NCBI RefSeq assembly: GCF_002234675.1
Contig: NC_019866.2
Location: 21,294,802-21,358,801 of the forward strand
Length of the DNA: 64,000 nucleotides
Reading direction: 5' to 3'
Source: Oryzias latipes
Taxonomy: Eukaryota > Chordata > Actinopteri > Beloniformes > Adrianichthyidae
Shown here piece after piece: positions 1 to 10,862 of this stretch; the stretch's first letter is position 1; every line of letters begins with the position of its first letter. The notes beneath the pieces were generated by a model. The model saw nothing but the letters and a program-made list of their open reading frames with translations, was not told the DNA's origin and made no database searches. A program made the position numbers and the translations under genes.

Positions 1-900
1 GCCCTTAATAATAATCATAACAGTAATAAAAGCACATTTAGAAGATGCGTGTTGGTCCAAACGGCAAACGTTTAGCATGGCGAAACCCTCCCCTTTTTGT
101 TGTGTTTCTATTTTGTGAATCAATGCGGTTGTCATGGAGGCAACACAGTGATGGAAGGAGGCGTTGCCTTGGGTGCTTGGTTGCTCCAGGATGAGGCAGG
201 AGAGGGGATGCGCAGGAGAGGAAAAAGGGGGGCTGCTCTGCCAGCTTATGTGCTCTCTCTGAGTTTTGAACGAGGAAATGTTTGCAGACATTGTGCTTTA
301 CTAACAGTTTGATCCAAGCAAAGAAATAAACGGCTTCTAGCCTGTTCCAGAGCAACGGTGTCCCGCTTCATTAGTTACCGTTTGCGTCCTGACCGGGACC
401 GGACCGGAAATAACAGCGGTTTGAAGCCTGAAGCTGAAAGGTAACACGCTGATGGGGCTGTTCTGCAGTTATGTGAGGGTTGTAGGGACACTTAACCCTC
501 TTAGGTGGGGGCAGTGTAGCGACCAGGGGGTTATCCCCGCCTCCAGCGCCTAAGGCTCATGGGAAGTGAAGAGTTTTGGGGTGAAACCTTGAGTTTAGAA
601 GGCTGGAAGTTGAACTAACCTCCATGCTGTTTTGGCTGTTTGAGAAACTTAATAAATAAACTAAATAAGCTTTTTGCTCTAAAGGAGATATTGTCTCTCT
701 TTCTGATCAATCCTGCCTGAGACTGACCGGGATTGTGCAGTGTATGGGGCACAATTAGCTCTCCAAAGAAGGCTCTTCATGAGCAGCTCAGCTGTTGCTT
801 CCCCGCTCAAGTGTTGGTTAGGCCGGATTGTTATAATACTTTTGCATCCACCATCCTTGCCAGAGTATGAAAAAATGACATCTAGATTTTTGTCTTTCAG

Positions 901-1606
901 AATCAAACACAGGCAGCTGTGGGGACTCCTCACTAACATCAAGCCCCCCATCAAGCCTGGCCTCCCAGTCATCAGACTCCAGGCGCCCGGAGGAGCCACA
1001 AGTGGCTCCACAAACATCAAACTCCAGGCGCCTGGAGGAGCCACAAGTGGCTCCACAAACATCAAATCCCAGGCGCCTGGAGGAGCCACAAGTGGCTCCA
1101 CAAACATCAAATCCCAGGCGCCTGGAGGAGCCACAAGTGGCTCCACAAACATCAAATCCCAGGCGCCTGGAGGAGCCACAAGTGGCTCCACAAACATCAA
1201 ATCCCAGGCGCCTGGAGGAGCCACAAGTGGCTCCACAAACATCAAATCCCAGGCGCCTGGAGGAGCCACAAGTGGCTCCACAAACATCAAATCCCAGGCG
1301 CCTGGAGGAGCCACAAGTGGCTCCACAAACATCAAATCCCAGGCGCCTGGAGGAGCCACAAGTGGCTCCACAAACATCAAATCCCAGGCGCCTGGAGGAG
1401 CCACAAGTGGCTCCACAAACATCAAATCCCAGGCGCCTGGAGGAGCCACAAGTGGCTCCACAAACATCAAATCCCAGGCGCCTGGAGAGCCACAAGTGGC
1501 TCCACAAACATCAAATCCCAGCGCCTGGAGAGCCACAAGTGGCTCCACAAACATCAAATCCCAGGCGCCTGGAAGAGCCACAAGTGGCGTCCCAGCTCTC
1601 TGTTCA
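901..1606 (+). CDS. Candidate internal exon carrying the 45-bp minisatellite (unit 0)
   Basis: The segment is bounded by a pyrimidine-rich acceptor (tttttgtctttcag) and a strong donor (gtaagtag). It is 706 nt, that is 1 mod 3. Two frames are open throughout. One reads a repeated QAPGGATSGSTNIKS unit and the other, starting after two bases, a Ser/Pro-rich run followed by repeated EEPQVAPQTSNPRRL units. Frame choice is uncertain; a 20-nt first exon of the type seen at 28602 would select the first. Three single-base deletions near 1483-1530 cancel out and restore the frame. No protein family is recognised, and transcription is not shown. Confidence 0.4.
978..1590 (+). repeat. 45-bp minisatellite, about 13 units (unit 0)
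   Basis: The tandem 45-bp unit contains two palindromes: the perfect 12-mer CCAGGCGCCTGG and GAGCCAC-aa-GTGGCTC. Exon lengths imply about 13 units here, 11 in the copy at 22342 and 1 in the copy at 51228. Long open frames on both strands across this array are by-products of a 45-bp (15-codon) periodicity without stops. Confidence 0.9.
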
Positions 1607-1813
1607 GTAAGTAGACTGCCTGAAAATTAAAAAGCATTTCTAATAATCCATTTTAATTGTCAAATTAAACATTTCTAAATGAATTATGCTACACATTTAG
1701 TAGAGAACATTTTGCGGGAGGTGCTTTTGCTTGTGCTGGATTGTTATAATACTTTCGCATCCACCATCCTTGCCAGAGTATGAAAAAATGACATCTAGAT
1801 TTTTGTCTTTCAG

Positions 1814-1975
1814 AATCAAACACAGGCAGCTGCTCCTCACTAACATCAAGCCCCCCATCAAGCGCCTCCCCAGTCATCCAGACTCCAGGCGCCTGGAAGA
1901 GCCACAAGTGGCTTCACAACCATCAACCTCCAGGCGCCTGGAAGAGCCACAAGTGGCTTCACAGCTCTCTCTTCA
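1814..1975 (+). CDS. Second minisatellite-type exon candidate (unit 0)
   Basis: This shorter relative of the 901-1606 exon has the same acceptor and donor and one to two repeat units. It is 162 nt against 160 nt for its counterpart at 23090-23249, because of two single-base insertions. That breaks the phase relationship seen in the unit 1 copy. Both exon types are preceded by a similar intron tail (about 60 bases ending in the acceptor), so the pair looks like an exon duplication. Confidence 0.35.
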
Positions 1976-2103
1976 GTAAGTAGACTGCCTGAAAATTAAA
2001 AAACCATTTCTAATAATCCATTTTAATTGTCAAATTAGACATTTCTAAATGAATTATGCTACACATTTAGCAGAGAACATTTTGCGGGAGGTGCTTTTGC
2101 TTG

Positions 2104-2275
2104 TGCTGGTTTGCGGCACCTTCCATACGTGAAACCAGGGTTCGAATCCGGGCTGCTCCCTGTTCCCTTCTCTACGTCTGTGCCGGTCCCAAGCCCAGTT
2201 GCTTTGAGAAGGTTGCGTCAGGAAGGGCATCCGGCGTAAAACATTGCCAAGTTTACCATGTTCACTGTGGCGACC
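2104..2275 (+). mobile_element. tRNA-derived SINE with RTE-like tail, unit 0
   Basis: An exact polymerase III B-box (GGTTCGAATCC) lies near 2150. It is followed by the tail gttgcgtcaggaagggcatc, a motif common in fish SINE/RTE elements. The same element is at about 23380-23560 and 51444-51630. Here it is cut by the assembly gap. Confidence 0.65.
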
Positions 2276-3275
2276 NNNNNNNNNNNNNNNNNNNNNNNNN
2301 NNNNNNNNNNNNNNNNNNNNNNNNNNNNNNNNNNNNNNNNNNNNNNNNNNNNNNNNNNNNNNNNNNNNNNNNNNNNNNNNNNNNNNNNNNNNNNNNNNNN
2401 NNNNNNNNNNNNNNNNNNNNNNNNNNNNNNNNNNNNNNNNNNNNNNNNNNNNNNNNNNNNNNNNNNNNNNNNNNNNNNNNNNNNNNNNNNNNNNNNNNNN
2501 NNNNNNNNNNNNNNNNNNNNNNNNNNNNNNNNNNNNNNNNNNNNNNNNNNNNNNNNNNNNNNNNNNNNNNNNNNNNNNNNNNNNNNNNNNNNNNNNNNNN
2601 NNNNNNNNNNNNNNNNNNNNNNNNNNNNNNNNNNNNNNNNNNNNNNNNNNNNNNNNNNNNNNNNNNNNNNNNNNNNNNNNNNNNNNNNNNNNNNNNNNNN
2701 NNNNNNNNNNNNNNNNNNNNNNNNNNNNNNNNNNNNNNNNNNNNNNNNNNNNNNNNNNNNNNNNNNNNNNNNNNNNNNNNNNNNNNNNNNNNNNNNNNNN
2801 NNNNNNNNNNNNNNNNNNNNNNNNNNNNNNNNNNNNNNNNNNNNNNNNNNNNNNNNNNNNNNNNNNNNNNNNNNNNNNNNNNNNNNNNNNNNNNNNNNNN
2901 NNNNNNNNNNNNNNNNNNNNNNNNNNNNNNNNNNNNNNNNNNNNNNNNNNNNNNNNNNNNNNNNNNNNNNNNNNNNNNNNNNNNNNNNNNNNNNNNNNNN
3001 NNNNNNNNNNNNNNNNNNNNNNNNNNNNNNNNNNNNNNNNNNNNNNNNNNNNNNNNNNNNNNNNNNNNNNNNNNNNNNNNNNNNNNNNNNNNNNNNNNNN
3101 NNNNNNNNNNNNNNNNNNNNNNNNNNNNNNNNNNNNNNNNNNNNNNNNNNNNNNNNNNNNNNNNNNNNNNNNNNNNNNNNNNNNNNNNNNNNNNNNNNNN
3201 NNNNNNNNNNNNNNNNNNNNNNNNNNNNNNNNNNNNNNNNNNNNNNNNNNNNNNNNNNNNNNNNNNNNNNNNNNN
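2276..3275. other. Assembly gap of exactly 1000 N
   Basis: The gap holds exactly 1000 unknown bases, a placeholder size. Left of it is block A ending inside the SINE; right of it is a Tc1 fragment. In unit 1, block A continues instead into an integrase fragment and KRI1, and in unit 2 into other sequence before reaching them. So real sequence of unknown length is missing here. Confidence 0.98.
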
Positions 3276-3408
3276 GGAACACACCAGGCAGGTCCAAGAT
3301 TTTTTTTTTCAAGCACTGAGACGCTGTCAGCGCCCAGGAAACAGGCTGTACTTTTACTATATTAAGCACCTTTTGACCAACAGTCACAGATAAGTGTGAC
3401 AGAGATAC
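3276..3408 (+). mobile_element. Tc1 fragment and unit boundary sequence (also at 63869-64000)
   Basis: The first about 25 bases (ggaacacaccaggcaggtcc) match the Tc1-family segment that follows an intact Tc1 5' end at 63493. The sequence then leaves Tc1 and continues identically in both places. This shows that the end of the window is the start of another array unit. Confidence 0.7.
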
Positions 3409-4746
3409 TATTTACTTTACTGTTTTACACAAGGACCTGTGATACAGTGTGTGAAGGGACTGTTGATTAAACCAGTTGTGGACACCCCCTCCTTATGAAC
3501 ACCTTCAGCACCACCGCGGCCCAGGTTATATCAGTCCAGCATTTCGTCTCCATCCCTCAGCCTTGGACTTTGCATCCAACATGTGAGCCACACGGGAGGG
3601 GGGTTCGACCGCATGTGGTCAGGCTTGCAGGGCTTTCAGTTGTTTTTTCCACAAAAGTGGAACTATTAGAGAAAGAATGCATATTTACTGTCCCAGTTCT
3701 GACCATGCAGTTGTTTTTATGCAACAATAAAAGTCTAATCAAAGTGTCACGGGTAAAAAAGGTGTATCTTTTTGAAAGTGACAAAGCTGTGATGTTAACC
3801 TTAAACATCTGATTTACTACAAAACATAATCTGGTAGTTTACAAACTACCACAAAGATGCAGAGATGTTAATTTGTTTAAATTAAACTTTTAAGATCTGC
3901 TGAAAAACCATGCTCCTAAAAATACAAAAAAGCTAAAAAAGAAAATCCTAAAGCTATATCACCAGCACAGAAATGTATGTACTTGTGATTTTTACATTTT
4001 TTTTCTTTGTAATTTTCTTTTTTAATAGAAAAGTAGTTTATGAATTTCCTCCTTAAATGTGAATCAGAACCCGTCAAAGGTCAAACAGAAGTGGTATCCT
4101 GTGTCCTTACTGTACTTTCTAAAATAAAATACCCCAAAATATTTCTGTGTTCCTCCACAAAAACAAGGTAAATATGACCACAGGCTCGCTGTTTTGCCCT
4201 TTTCCTCGTCTGTGGCCTCAATCCTGCTGTGAACTCTGCTTTTCGAAGAAAAATCTGGCTCCCCCGGGGGGAAAGCTACAGGGAGGGCAGGACTTCTGTC
4301 TCATGTTACGAAGCCAGACTGTGCAAAAAGTATACGTCCAATGGAGACCTGTACAGTAACAGGCCTGGCCCCAAGTGGGAGGAGGGAAGAGAGGAAAAAA
4401 AACAGTAATTTCTGGGAAGTCTCTAAGTTCAACAAAAGACGGTTTCACTCACTGTCTGTGTAAAAACGGCTTCAAGGTCAACCACAGAGTAAAAAAATGA
4501 CTTTCTCTGCCGGCAGACATGTATTAAGTAAAAATAAAAAATGTGTTGTTATATATTTGCTTTTATGAGTTTTACCTTAAAATGTGAACAAAAATTGAGA
4601 AAAGTATCCATAACTGTTGACCTACAAGGTCCTAATCTGTATTTTTTATCATTACCATTAAAATATCAATGAACAATGTTTACTCGCCTCATTTTAAAAC
4701 TAAGTGTAAACCTTTACAAATTGTACATTAAACTTTTTTATAAGCA
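3409..4746. other. Unassigned AT-rich stretch
   Basis: About 1.3 kb with no conserved coding segment, RNA gene or clear repeat boundary that I can support. The open frames near 3495-3812 and 4147-4448 have no recognisable features and no second copy to compare. Confidence 0.5.
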
Positions 4747-5075
4747 ATGAAAACATTCATTCTTCTATTCATTCATACCTTCTTCTAATCCGTTTAGTCC
4801 CTTTCGGGGTGCCCGGGCTGCTGGAGCCTATCCCAGCCACTTGTGGGCGAAGGCTGGGGACACCCTGGACAAGTCGCTATTCTGTCACAGGCCCACAAAT
4901 AACAATCACAAACCCATGCACACCTATGGACAATAACGAGTAACCAATTAACCTATGAAGCATGATTTTAGAAAGAGAACATGTTCTGTTCCTGGTCCCC
5001 CAGCCGGGACTTGAACCAGGGGCCTTCTTTCTCAGGCAACCGCAATAAGCACTGCTCCACCGTGCAGCCGCAACA
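4747..5075 (+). mobile_element. Teleost LINE 3' tail
   Basis: The sequence carries the widespread fish LINE 3' end: ccctttcggggt, then gctgctggagcctatcccag, then caccctggacaagtcgc, and finally a segment ending caccgtgcagccgc. Shorter copies of the first part are at about 30225-30350 and 52690-52820. It lies just downstream of the probable LDLR 3' UTR. Confidence 0.7.
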
Positions 5076-6021
5076 AAACCAGAAAAATCCAATTCTATAA
5101 TAAATAGCAGCATTTGTTTATTTACAGAACATTCAATCATTAACAAAACCAGTACAGAACAAATATGTACACTTATAAACAACATATTTACAAGCTGAAT
5201 GGAAACAGAACTTGTGCCATTTTGTCCTCACAAGCTGACAAACCCAGAAACCCTGGTCAGCTGTTTCACCCCTCCACTTTTCAACCATTCATGCTTATTT
5301 ACTCCCACAACACAAAATACAGATCCAAAAGGTAGTTGTTGTCTCCCTGTGCCATTTCCCAGAAAAAAAGGGGAATTTAAAAACAAACACGCAAACACCG
5401 GGGAGATCCAAGAGCCATTTGAACAGGAATGCTGGCATGACGGGGACACAAATACATGTGCCACGGTACAGCGGTTTGGTGGCATCAAAGCTTTTTAACA
5501 ACATGAAAAAAGGATGATTTAAAGGTTTCTGTCAAATCCACCGACAAGCATGTGGAGAGTGGAAGCTCTTATAGATGCAGAGGGAACATCTGGGAGCCCA
5601 GACAGAGGATGGTATAATCAAGGCACGACCACATGATGATGAGTGTTTTCTGTGAGGTTACATTCATCTTTGACTTCATGTGCTTTGAAAATAAGATTTT
5701 TTTAGGAAGTTTATCCATCTACGTCTGATAAAAGAAAAGTGGTTTGTTGTGTATAAACCAAAACTGTTCCCTGATCAGCAACATAAGACTTTTCTCCACA
5801 TCAACTATCAGAGTCTGAACATCGAGAGAAGAAAAATCGACCTGAGAAATTAATGATGTTTGATGAGCATTCAGATGTTTTCTTGTGGGATTGAAACTCG
5901 TTTGCGCTGCAGACAAACCATCTGTTTGTGAGGATTCAGTGGTTGGAACATTCAGGCTTCACCTCTTTGTGCATTTGAGGTAAAAACGCTGATCGTCATC
6001 AAATCCACCTTAAGACAGCAT
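5076..6021 (-). other. Probable 3' UTR of LDLR copy 1
   Basis: This stretch follows the LDLR stop codon on the minus strand and has no coding features of its own. A possible polyadenylation signal (AATAAA read on the minus strand) is near 5117-5122, just before the LINE tail. The 3' end is inferred, not shown. Confidence 0.35.
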
Positions 6022-6457
6022 TCAGTTTTCAGTGAAGGTGGGATTGTCGGTTTCTTCGTCCACGCTCACAACTTGCCTCTGATCAAAAAGCAAAGAAAAG
6101 AATGTTAGATAAAGTATTTTGCAGGGCGGTATCTACAAAGTTTTTGTAACATTTACTTTTGGGTAGGAGTAACCGTCAAGGCTGTTGCTTCTCCAAATGT
6201 GCACCTGGTCCTCTGTGGTTTTCTGATAAACAGGGTTATGAAAGTGGATGGTGTTGGAGCTTCTCAACCTGAAGGTCTTCCACAGCAGCACGCCACCAAC
6301 AGCCAACAGTGAGAGAACCGCTGTTGGATGAACAGATATTGGGGGTAAGACGTCACATGTTGAGGGTGAGCAACAGCTCAGTGTTTCGGCAGCTGCTGCA
6401 GCAACTCACCCAGAGGGAGGACCAAGTAAAGAGCCACACCAAGCCCACGTTTGCTTT
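6022..6457 (-). CDS. ldlr: LDLR copy 1: membrane span and cytoplasmic tail exons
   Basis: Three exons: 6410-6457, 6157-6320 and 6022-6078. The first two encode a single hydrophobic span ([20 protein letters not shown] and onward), then a WK/R stop-transfer region and [16 protein letters not shown], the clathrin-adaptor signal of LDLR. The last exon (starts [15 protein letters not shown]) ends four residues later in TEN-stop and adds a second NPxF-like motif. All splice sites are GT/AG and the frame is intact across these exons. The [10 protein letters not shown] string is what separates LDLR from VLDLR and other relatives. Confidence 0.9.
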
Positions 6458-6539
6458 CTAAAAGGGAAAGGATTGTTATGTACAGCTGAGAAAGAAGTCA
6501 ATGCGAAACGTCTTCAGATGAACCCCCTTGACAGCTTAC

Positions 6540-6848
6540 CCAGAGAGGTTGTGGGGGCCTCTGTGAAGGTCTGCAGGACTTTCATATCGATCAGCCTGGG
6601 AGTGGTGGTCTTTGGGAGTGGTATGGTGCTCCTGATTGGAGGCTTGGTGGTCCTCTGTGTCTGTGACCTTGGGGTGGTGTGGGTTACAGCCCTGGGGGTG
6701 GTACTGGTGATCACCACCGGTGCTGCTGTGGTGGTGCTGTGGTGGAGTCTGGGATTCAACGTGGCTCTAGGTGACGTCCTGAGAGGCAGACGGGTTGTGA
6801 AAACAGATGGAGTTTCTGACTGAGATGGTCCTGCAGGTGTTGGTGCCT
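6540..6848 (-). CDS. ldlr: LDLR copy 1: O-glycosylated Thr/Pro-rich stalk exon
   Basis: This 309-nt exon has an AG acceptor after gcatttc and a gtaagc donor. It encodes about 103 residues dominated by Thr, Pro and Ser (for example HHSTTTAAPVVITSTTPRA). It corresponds to the clustered O-linked sugar domain and is longer than the mammalian exon (about 171 nt as I recall). It reads open from acceptor to donor and joins the transmembrane exon in phase. The plus-strand open frame over it is antisense shadow. Confidence 0.85.
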
Positions 6849-7330
6849 CTGAAATGCAAAAAACATTACATGAATTTATTATTTAAATAATCTACTACAT
6901 TTTTTTTTAAAGGATCATAAAGTGCGCCGTCAATGAAAGGTCTATTTTTTTAGTCTTATGTCATATATAAGGCATACCGAACTATAAGGCGCATTAAGCG
7001 AGACAGGAGCGAGTCCATCAGTCAGTCAGACTATATTAACTGCGTTCCTGTAACTTCCAACCCTGTTTGCAACATGTATAAAACCAGACTAATACCGCTA
7101 AAACAAATGTTACCGTGACAATGTCAACTCCCAATCCTGTTAACACATAAAAAAAAAAAACCACAGTCCAACTCTACTACACGTTAGCATATTTTCAATA
7201 ACACCCAACCTTGTTTGCAAAAGCACAACCAGAATTGATATATTAAGGCGCTCCAAATTGGACAGGGGAAGACTTTGAGGACCAGGATTTATCTACTGGA
7301 TGTATAACGTTTCTGTGAAGATTTACCCAC

Positions 7331-7474
7331 CTGGCACACATGACCTCATATCACTGGCAAGCATCTGGTGATCTGGACAGACGCAGGTGTATTTCGGTGG
7401 ATGACTGCCCACTTGAGGGGCAGCAAGGCACATGAAGTCACAGTAGGATCTGGACGTGTTGCACCAGTCTCTTC
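7331..7474 (-). CDS. ldlr: LDLR copy 1: third EGF-like module
   Basis: A 144-nt exon encodes an EGF module with six cysteines (RDWCNTSRSYCDFMCLAAPQ, then YTCVCPDHQM and SCVPG). It follows the propeller exactly as in LDLR and joins both neighbours in phase. The frame is intact. Confidence 0.88.
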
Positions 7475-7680
7475 CTGCAGCAGGAGAGTTCACTTTTTGG
7501 TTATTTAACTTTTATGGAATCACAAATAAAAACAGTATTTCAGGTAGATACTTTTGGAATTGTGTTCTGTAAACTAAAATACCATATGAAAATCTTCTTT
7601 AGGTGAAGATGATAAGGAGATACCAGCTTTGACTCAACCAAACTCAACACTCTGATCTGGTATTGGCTTAATCATTTTAC

Positions 7681-8832
7681 CTGAAGGTTGTTTGAGATTA
7701 TGGTAGAGGATGATGTCCTCTGGGGAATGCAGGTGCTCTGCCACTGGTCTTGTATCCTCACCGGTTAGTCGGTTGGCACTGAAGATGGCATTGTTGCCAA
7801 CATCCGTCCAGAAAACTCTTTCCTTATCCAACACAAACAGCAATGCTTAAAGCCGGCCACTAACTTATATTTGTTAAACTTTTGGGTTTCCAGCAATGAA
7901 TATCTACCTCGAATACAGTGAGTCCAAGCGGGTGAGCTAGTTTGTGCTCATCAATGATGGAGCGTGCGCCGACCACCACCCTGCACATCTACGCTGGAGA
8001 GAGTGTGCAGCTTAGAGTCCACCCAGTAGAGTCGCTGGTTCAGCAGGTCTGTAGAGGTAGCGATCATGAGGACAGGGAGTTCAGAACAGATGGAACCGTA
8101 ACCCCAGACCAGACGGGATGGAAGGAGTTTTTGGGGTTTACCAAGAGTGATGCCATTAGGCCAAACAATGCTGTCAGTGACCAGAGCGGAGCGGCCTCCT
8201 TCCATTGAGACCTCCCTTCTCGATCTTAGCTGGATTTCCCCCAATCAGTCCAATAAAGAAAGCTGTGAAATGTTGAAAAATGGCGGTAAAACAAAAAGTT
8301 TGAACCATGAGAAACACATGTAAATGAAACCATCATCTCACTTGCTATGGGGATCGACCACTATCGCCCGAGGCTTCGACAAGCCTTGGTGGAAGAGAGT
8401 TTTGCGATGGCTGCCATCAGCGGTTGCCACAGAGATAGTGCTACGAATACTGTCGGTCCAATAGAGGTTTTTATGGACCCAGTCGTAGGCGATTCCTTCA
8501 GGGGCATCAACGTCGCTGTCGATAACGGTTTGGGTGCAGAGTCGAGTCGTCAGCTGAGTCTATGTTTTGTTCTTCGTGAAACATCCAAAATGGTGTCAAA
8601 CGTCAGCGAATGAAACCAACATCCTTTCCGTTCTGGTTTTCAGTCAAGACTCACCTGTAGATTTTCTTCAGAGAAATGTCTGACCAGTAGATCTCTTTAG
8701 TGGCTACGTCAATGTCCAGCGCCACCGACAACATTCTTTAGGCGGGGAATTACTCGAGTGTACTCGCTTTTGTCAAGAGTCATCTTTCTCACTTCAATGA
8801 CGATTGGGTGAAGAAGAGGTAGGCTATTGTAC
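7681..8832 (-). pseudogene. ldlr: LDLR copy 1: YWTD propeller exons, frame broken
   Basis: There are five exons: 8655-8832, 8342-8571, 8142-8262, 7908-8048 and 7681-7822. Motifs such as [22 protein letters not shown] and [19 protein letters not shown] identify the six-bladed propeller that releases ligand at endosomal pH. Four of the five exons are frameshifted. 8655-8832 has a 4-base and two 1-base insertions. 8342-8571 is 2 bases long and its acceptor is aag where copy 2 has cag. 8142-8262 has an extra G in a G run and another extra base. 7908-8048 has one extra base near 7960, giving a stop before LAHPLGLTVFE. Only 7681-7822 (142 nt) is intact. Confidence 0.85.
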
Positions 8833-9145
8833 CTGCAAAACCACAGAACCGAGGTGGGACAGTTTTCACATAATAGCATTGATTAGAATATTTCTGGAAA
8901 AAAGTATCAAAGTAACTCATATGAATTTAAAGAGAGTTGGTGAGTTTAGCTTTGGTCAACACAACTGAATAATATAAACAGCTAAGACTTGTGTCTTAAA
9001 ATTTTGCAACTAGACAGTAAACTGGGCGGAAATTTGTAAACTACAGTTCCTTGTGGAATAACTGGTGCTGGAAATTGTGGCTTTGGGCTTTTTAACCGTT
9101 TAACACCTGAGCTTATACAAAACCGTGGACGTTCTTTTAATTGAA

Positions 9146-9189
9146 ACGTTACTATGCAAACAGTAGTTCTACTGTTTGCATAGTAACGT
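9146..9189. repeat. Perfect 44-bp palindrome (21-bp arms, 2-bp centre)
   Basis: The 21-base arms begin acgttactatgcaaacagta and are separated by tt. It lies in the intron between the EGF-B and first propeller exons. The identical palindrome is at 38663-38706. A second weak inverted repeat (gtttacgcaat / attgcgtaaac) spans about 9230-9340. Together they look like the core of a small MITE. Confidence 0.8.
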
Positions 9190-10862
9190 AATTCCAGCGC
9201 AGAAAAGCATCTCTTACATTAGTGAAGAGTTTACGCAATCAACGTAAATCAGCTGAAAAATAGTACAGAGAGAGGCACGCCTCTCTTCTCTCTGTGCTGA
9301 ACAGAATCTGTTAGAAGTACATTAATTGCGTAAACGGTTGAAGAGCCACGATAGGTCAAAGAGCGTGTGTTTATTTTCCTGTCGCCGGTGACAGCTCTGG
9401 CTTTAAAGGGTAAGAACCAGATTTGACCCTCAATTTTGAGCAACAGAGAACCTGGTTGTGTGCAAAAAGTAATCTCCACATGAAACAGTCCATTTCAGAC
9501 TCAAAAACCATATTTTCTGTAACAATCAGCAGACACCAATCCTTAGGATTGGATGATTTTGTGCTATCATACCTCCATGTTTCTGGTTCAAAGATATGCA
9601 AAAAATGTACAAAACTGTATTACAACAATCATAAGACTGGGTATGGATCATTGACTCTATATGAGAACTGGACTAGGTGACCCCTCCCCTGGTGTTCCAA
9701 ACAGGAAGTACTTCTATAGAGAAATAAACAGCTGTCACTCAGTCATTCTATTGGTCAGAATAAACATTCTTTGCTCTGCTACCTTTTTTAACATGTTCTT
9801 GATGATCCTATGTTCTTTTTTCACGCTATTTTTTCCGTATTGCAAGTTATTCAAGTAATAAACTAAACTCAAACTAAAAAAAAATGCCTCAGATGCCTCT
9901 ATAAAAATATGTGGTGCCTGCTAGCCCCCATGTCCAAACTTCAACACATTTGATTGACAGGGTTTGAGTAGCTCTTTTCAAATGGTAGGGGTGTGGACTT
10001 CCAAAAAGCTCACTCTGATTGGCAAGAGTGGCTGCCATAGAAATGTTGACTCAGACTGACAAGGACCAATCACTGCTTACTAACAGAATCTGGCTCCAAA
10101 TATGGCGGCGTCCGTATTGCAAAAAAATTAGCTACTGAATTGACTTCACCTCATTGGAGCCGGAAGTAACGCACTTTCTAAGGGTGACGTTACACTCGCT
10201 CGCTCCAGTTCTCATTTACAGTTAATCGTTTTAATGACAGATTCCTGATTTTGTTTGAATGAATAACCAAGCACACGAGTCATTTTGATATGAACTTTGA
10301 CCTTTGACAATAACTTAAGAGAAGCATTCCAAGAAAGTGCTCATCTTGGACATTAGAGGGATAAAGTTACCAAACTCTGAATTTGATATTTTTGTTGCTA
10401 CTTAAAATGTGGAAAATGTGAATAACACATCTGTTGTAGCAGACTATGCTAACTAACTTCAAGGGGTTTATTAAAAAAAACAACAACACTAAAATATAAG
10501 ATGTTGATCCTCATCTGTAGTGATCATTGACATAATATAGAACCAAAAAAGGGACTAATTCACCTGCTACGGTCAATAAGTAACTTTCAGTGGAGCAAAC
10601 AGTGTTTATTGATATTGACTACAAATCAATCAAATGGATCCTTTTGTATCAAACGGACTTGCTGTGTTTGTCGACCAGGGCCAAAATTGAACTTTAAAAG
10701 TGCCAAAAGTAGATTAGATCAGGCCACAAACGTGTGAATTATACACATTTTTCTCACACTAATAACATCCCTGACTCTTTCTCCATTTCTGTGTAAAAGC
10801 AATTTACTTGATATTTTTCTGTTAAAGTTGGCAGAATAAAAGGGCAGAGTCCGGATGCTTAC

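Larger units (their letters stand above)
1..2275 (+). repeat. Block A, unit 0 copy (partial, ends at assembly gap)
   Basis: The first 2275 bases recur almost base for base at 21364-23548, and their second half recurs at about 50470-51626. The block holds two acceptor/donor-bounded exon-like segments (901-1606 and 1814-1975), a 45-bp minisatellite and a tRNA-derived SINE. The stretch 1-900 has no recognisable gene. It contains AT-rich poly(A)-signal-like sequence near 650-665 and may include retroelement-derived DNA, but I could not identify a family. The window opens exactly at a point that is internal in the unit 1 copy. Confidence 0.85.

Noticed and set aside
679-1581. 300-codon minus-strand frame of repeated DLMFVEPLVAPPGAW units
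   Set aside because: It is an antisense reading of the 45-bp minisatellite, with no splice or start context; the plus strand has acceptor and donor sites.
2140-2165. Possible tRNA gene at the GGTTCGAATCC box
   Set aside because: No cloverleaf can be drawn around it and the flanks match a SINE; the same holds for the boxes near 17210 and 60300.
2054-3393. Long open frames of 340-430 codons across the gap
   Set aside because: They consist almost entirely of unknown bases; no coding claim is possible.
3495-3812. 105-codon open frame right of the gap
   Set aside because: No motif, no second copy in the window and no splice or composition signal.
6473-6823. 116-codon plus-strand hydrophobic open frame
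   Set aside because: It is the antisense of the Thr-rich LDLR stalk exon; ACC/ACA codons read backward give Val/Gly.
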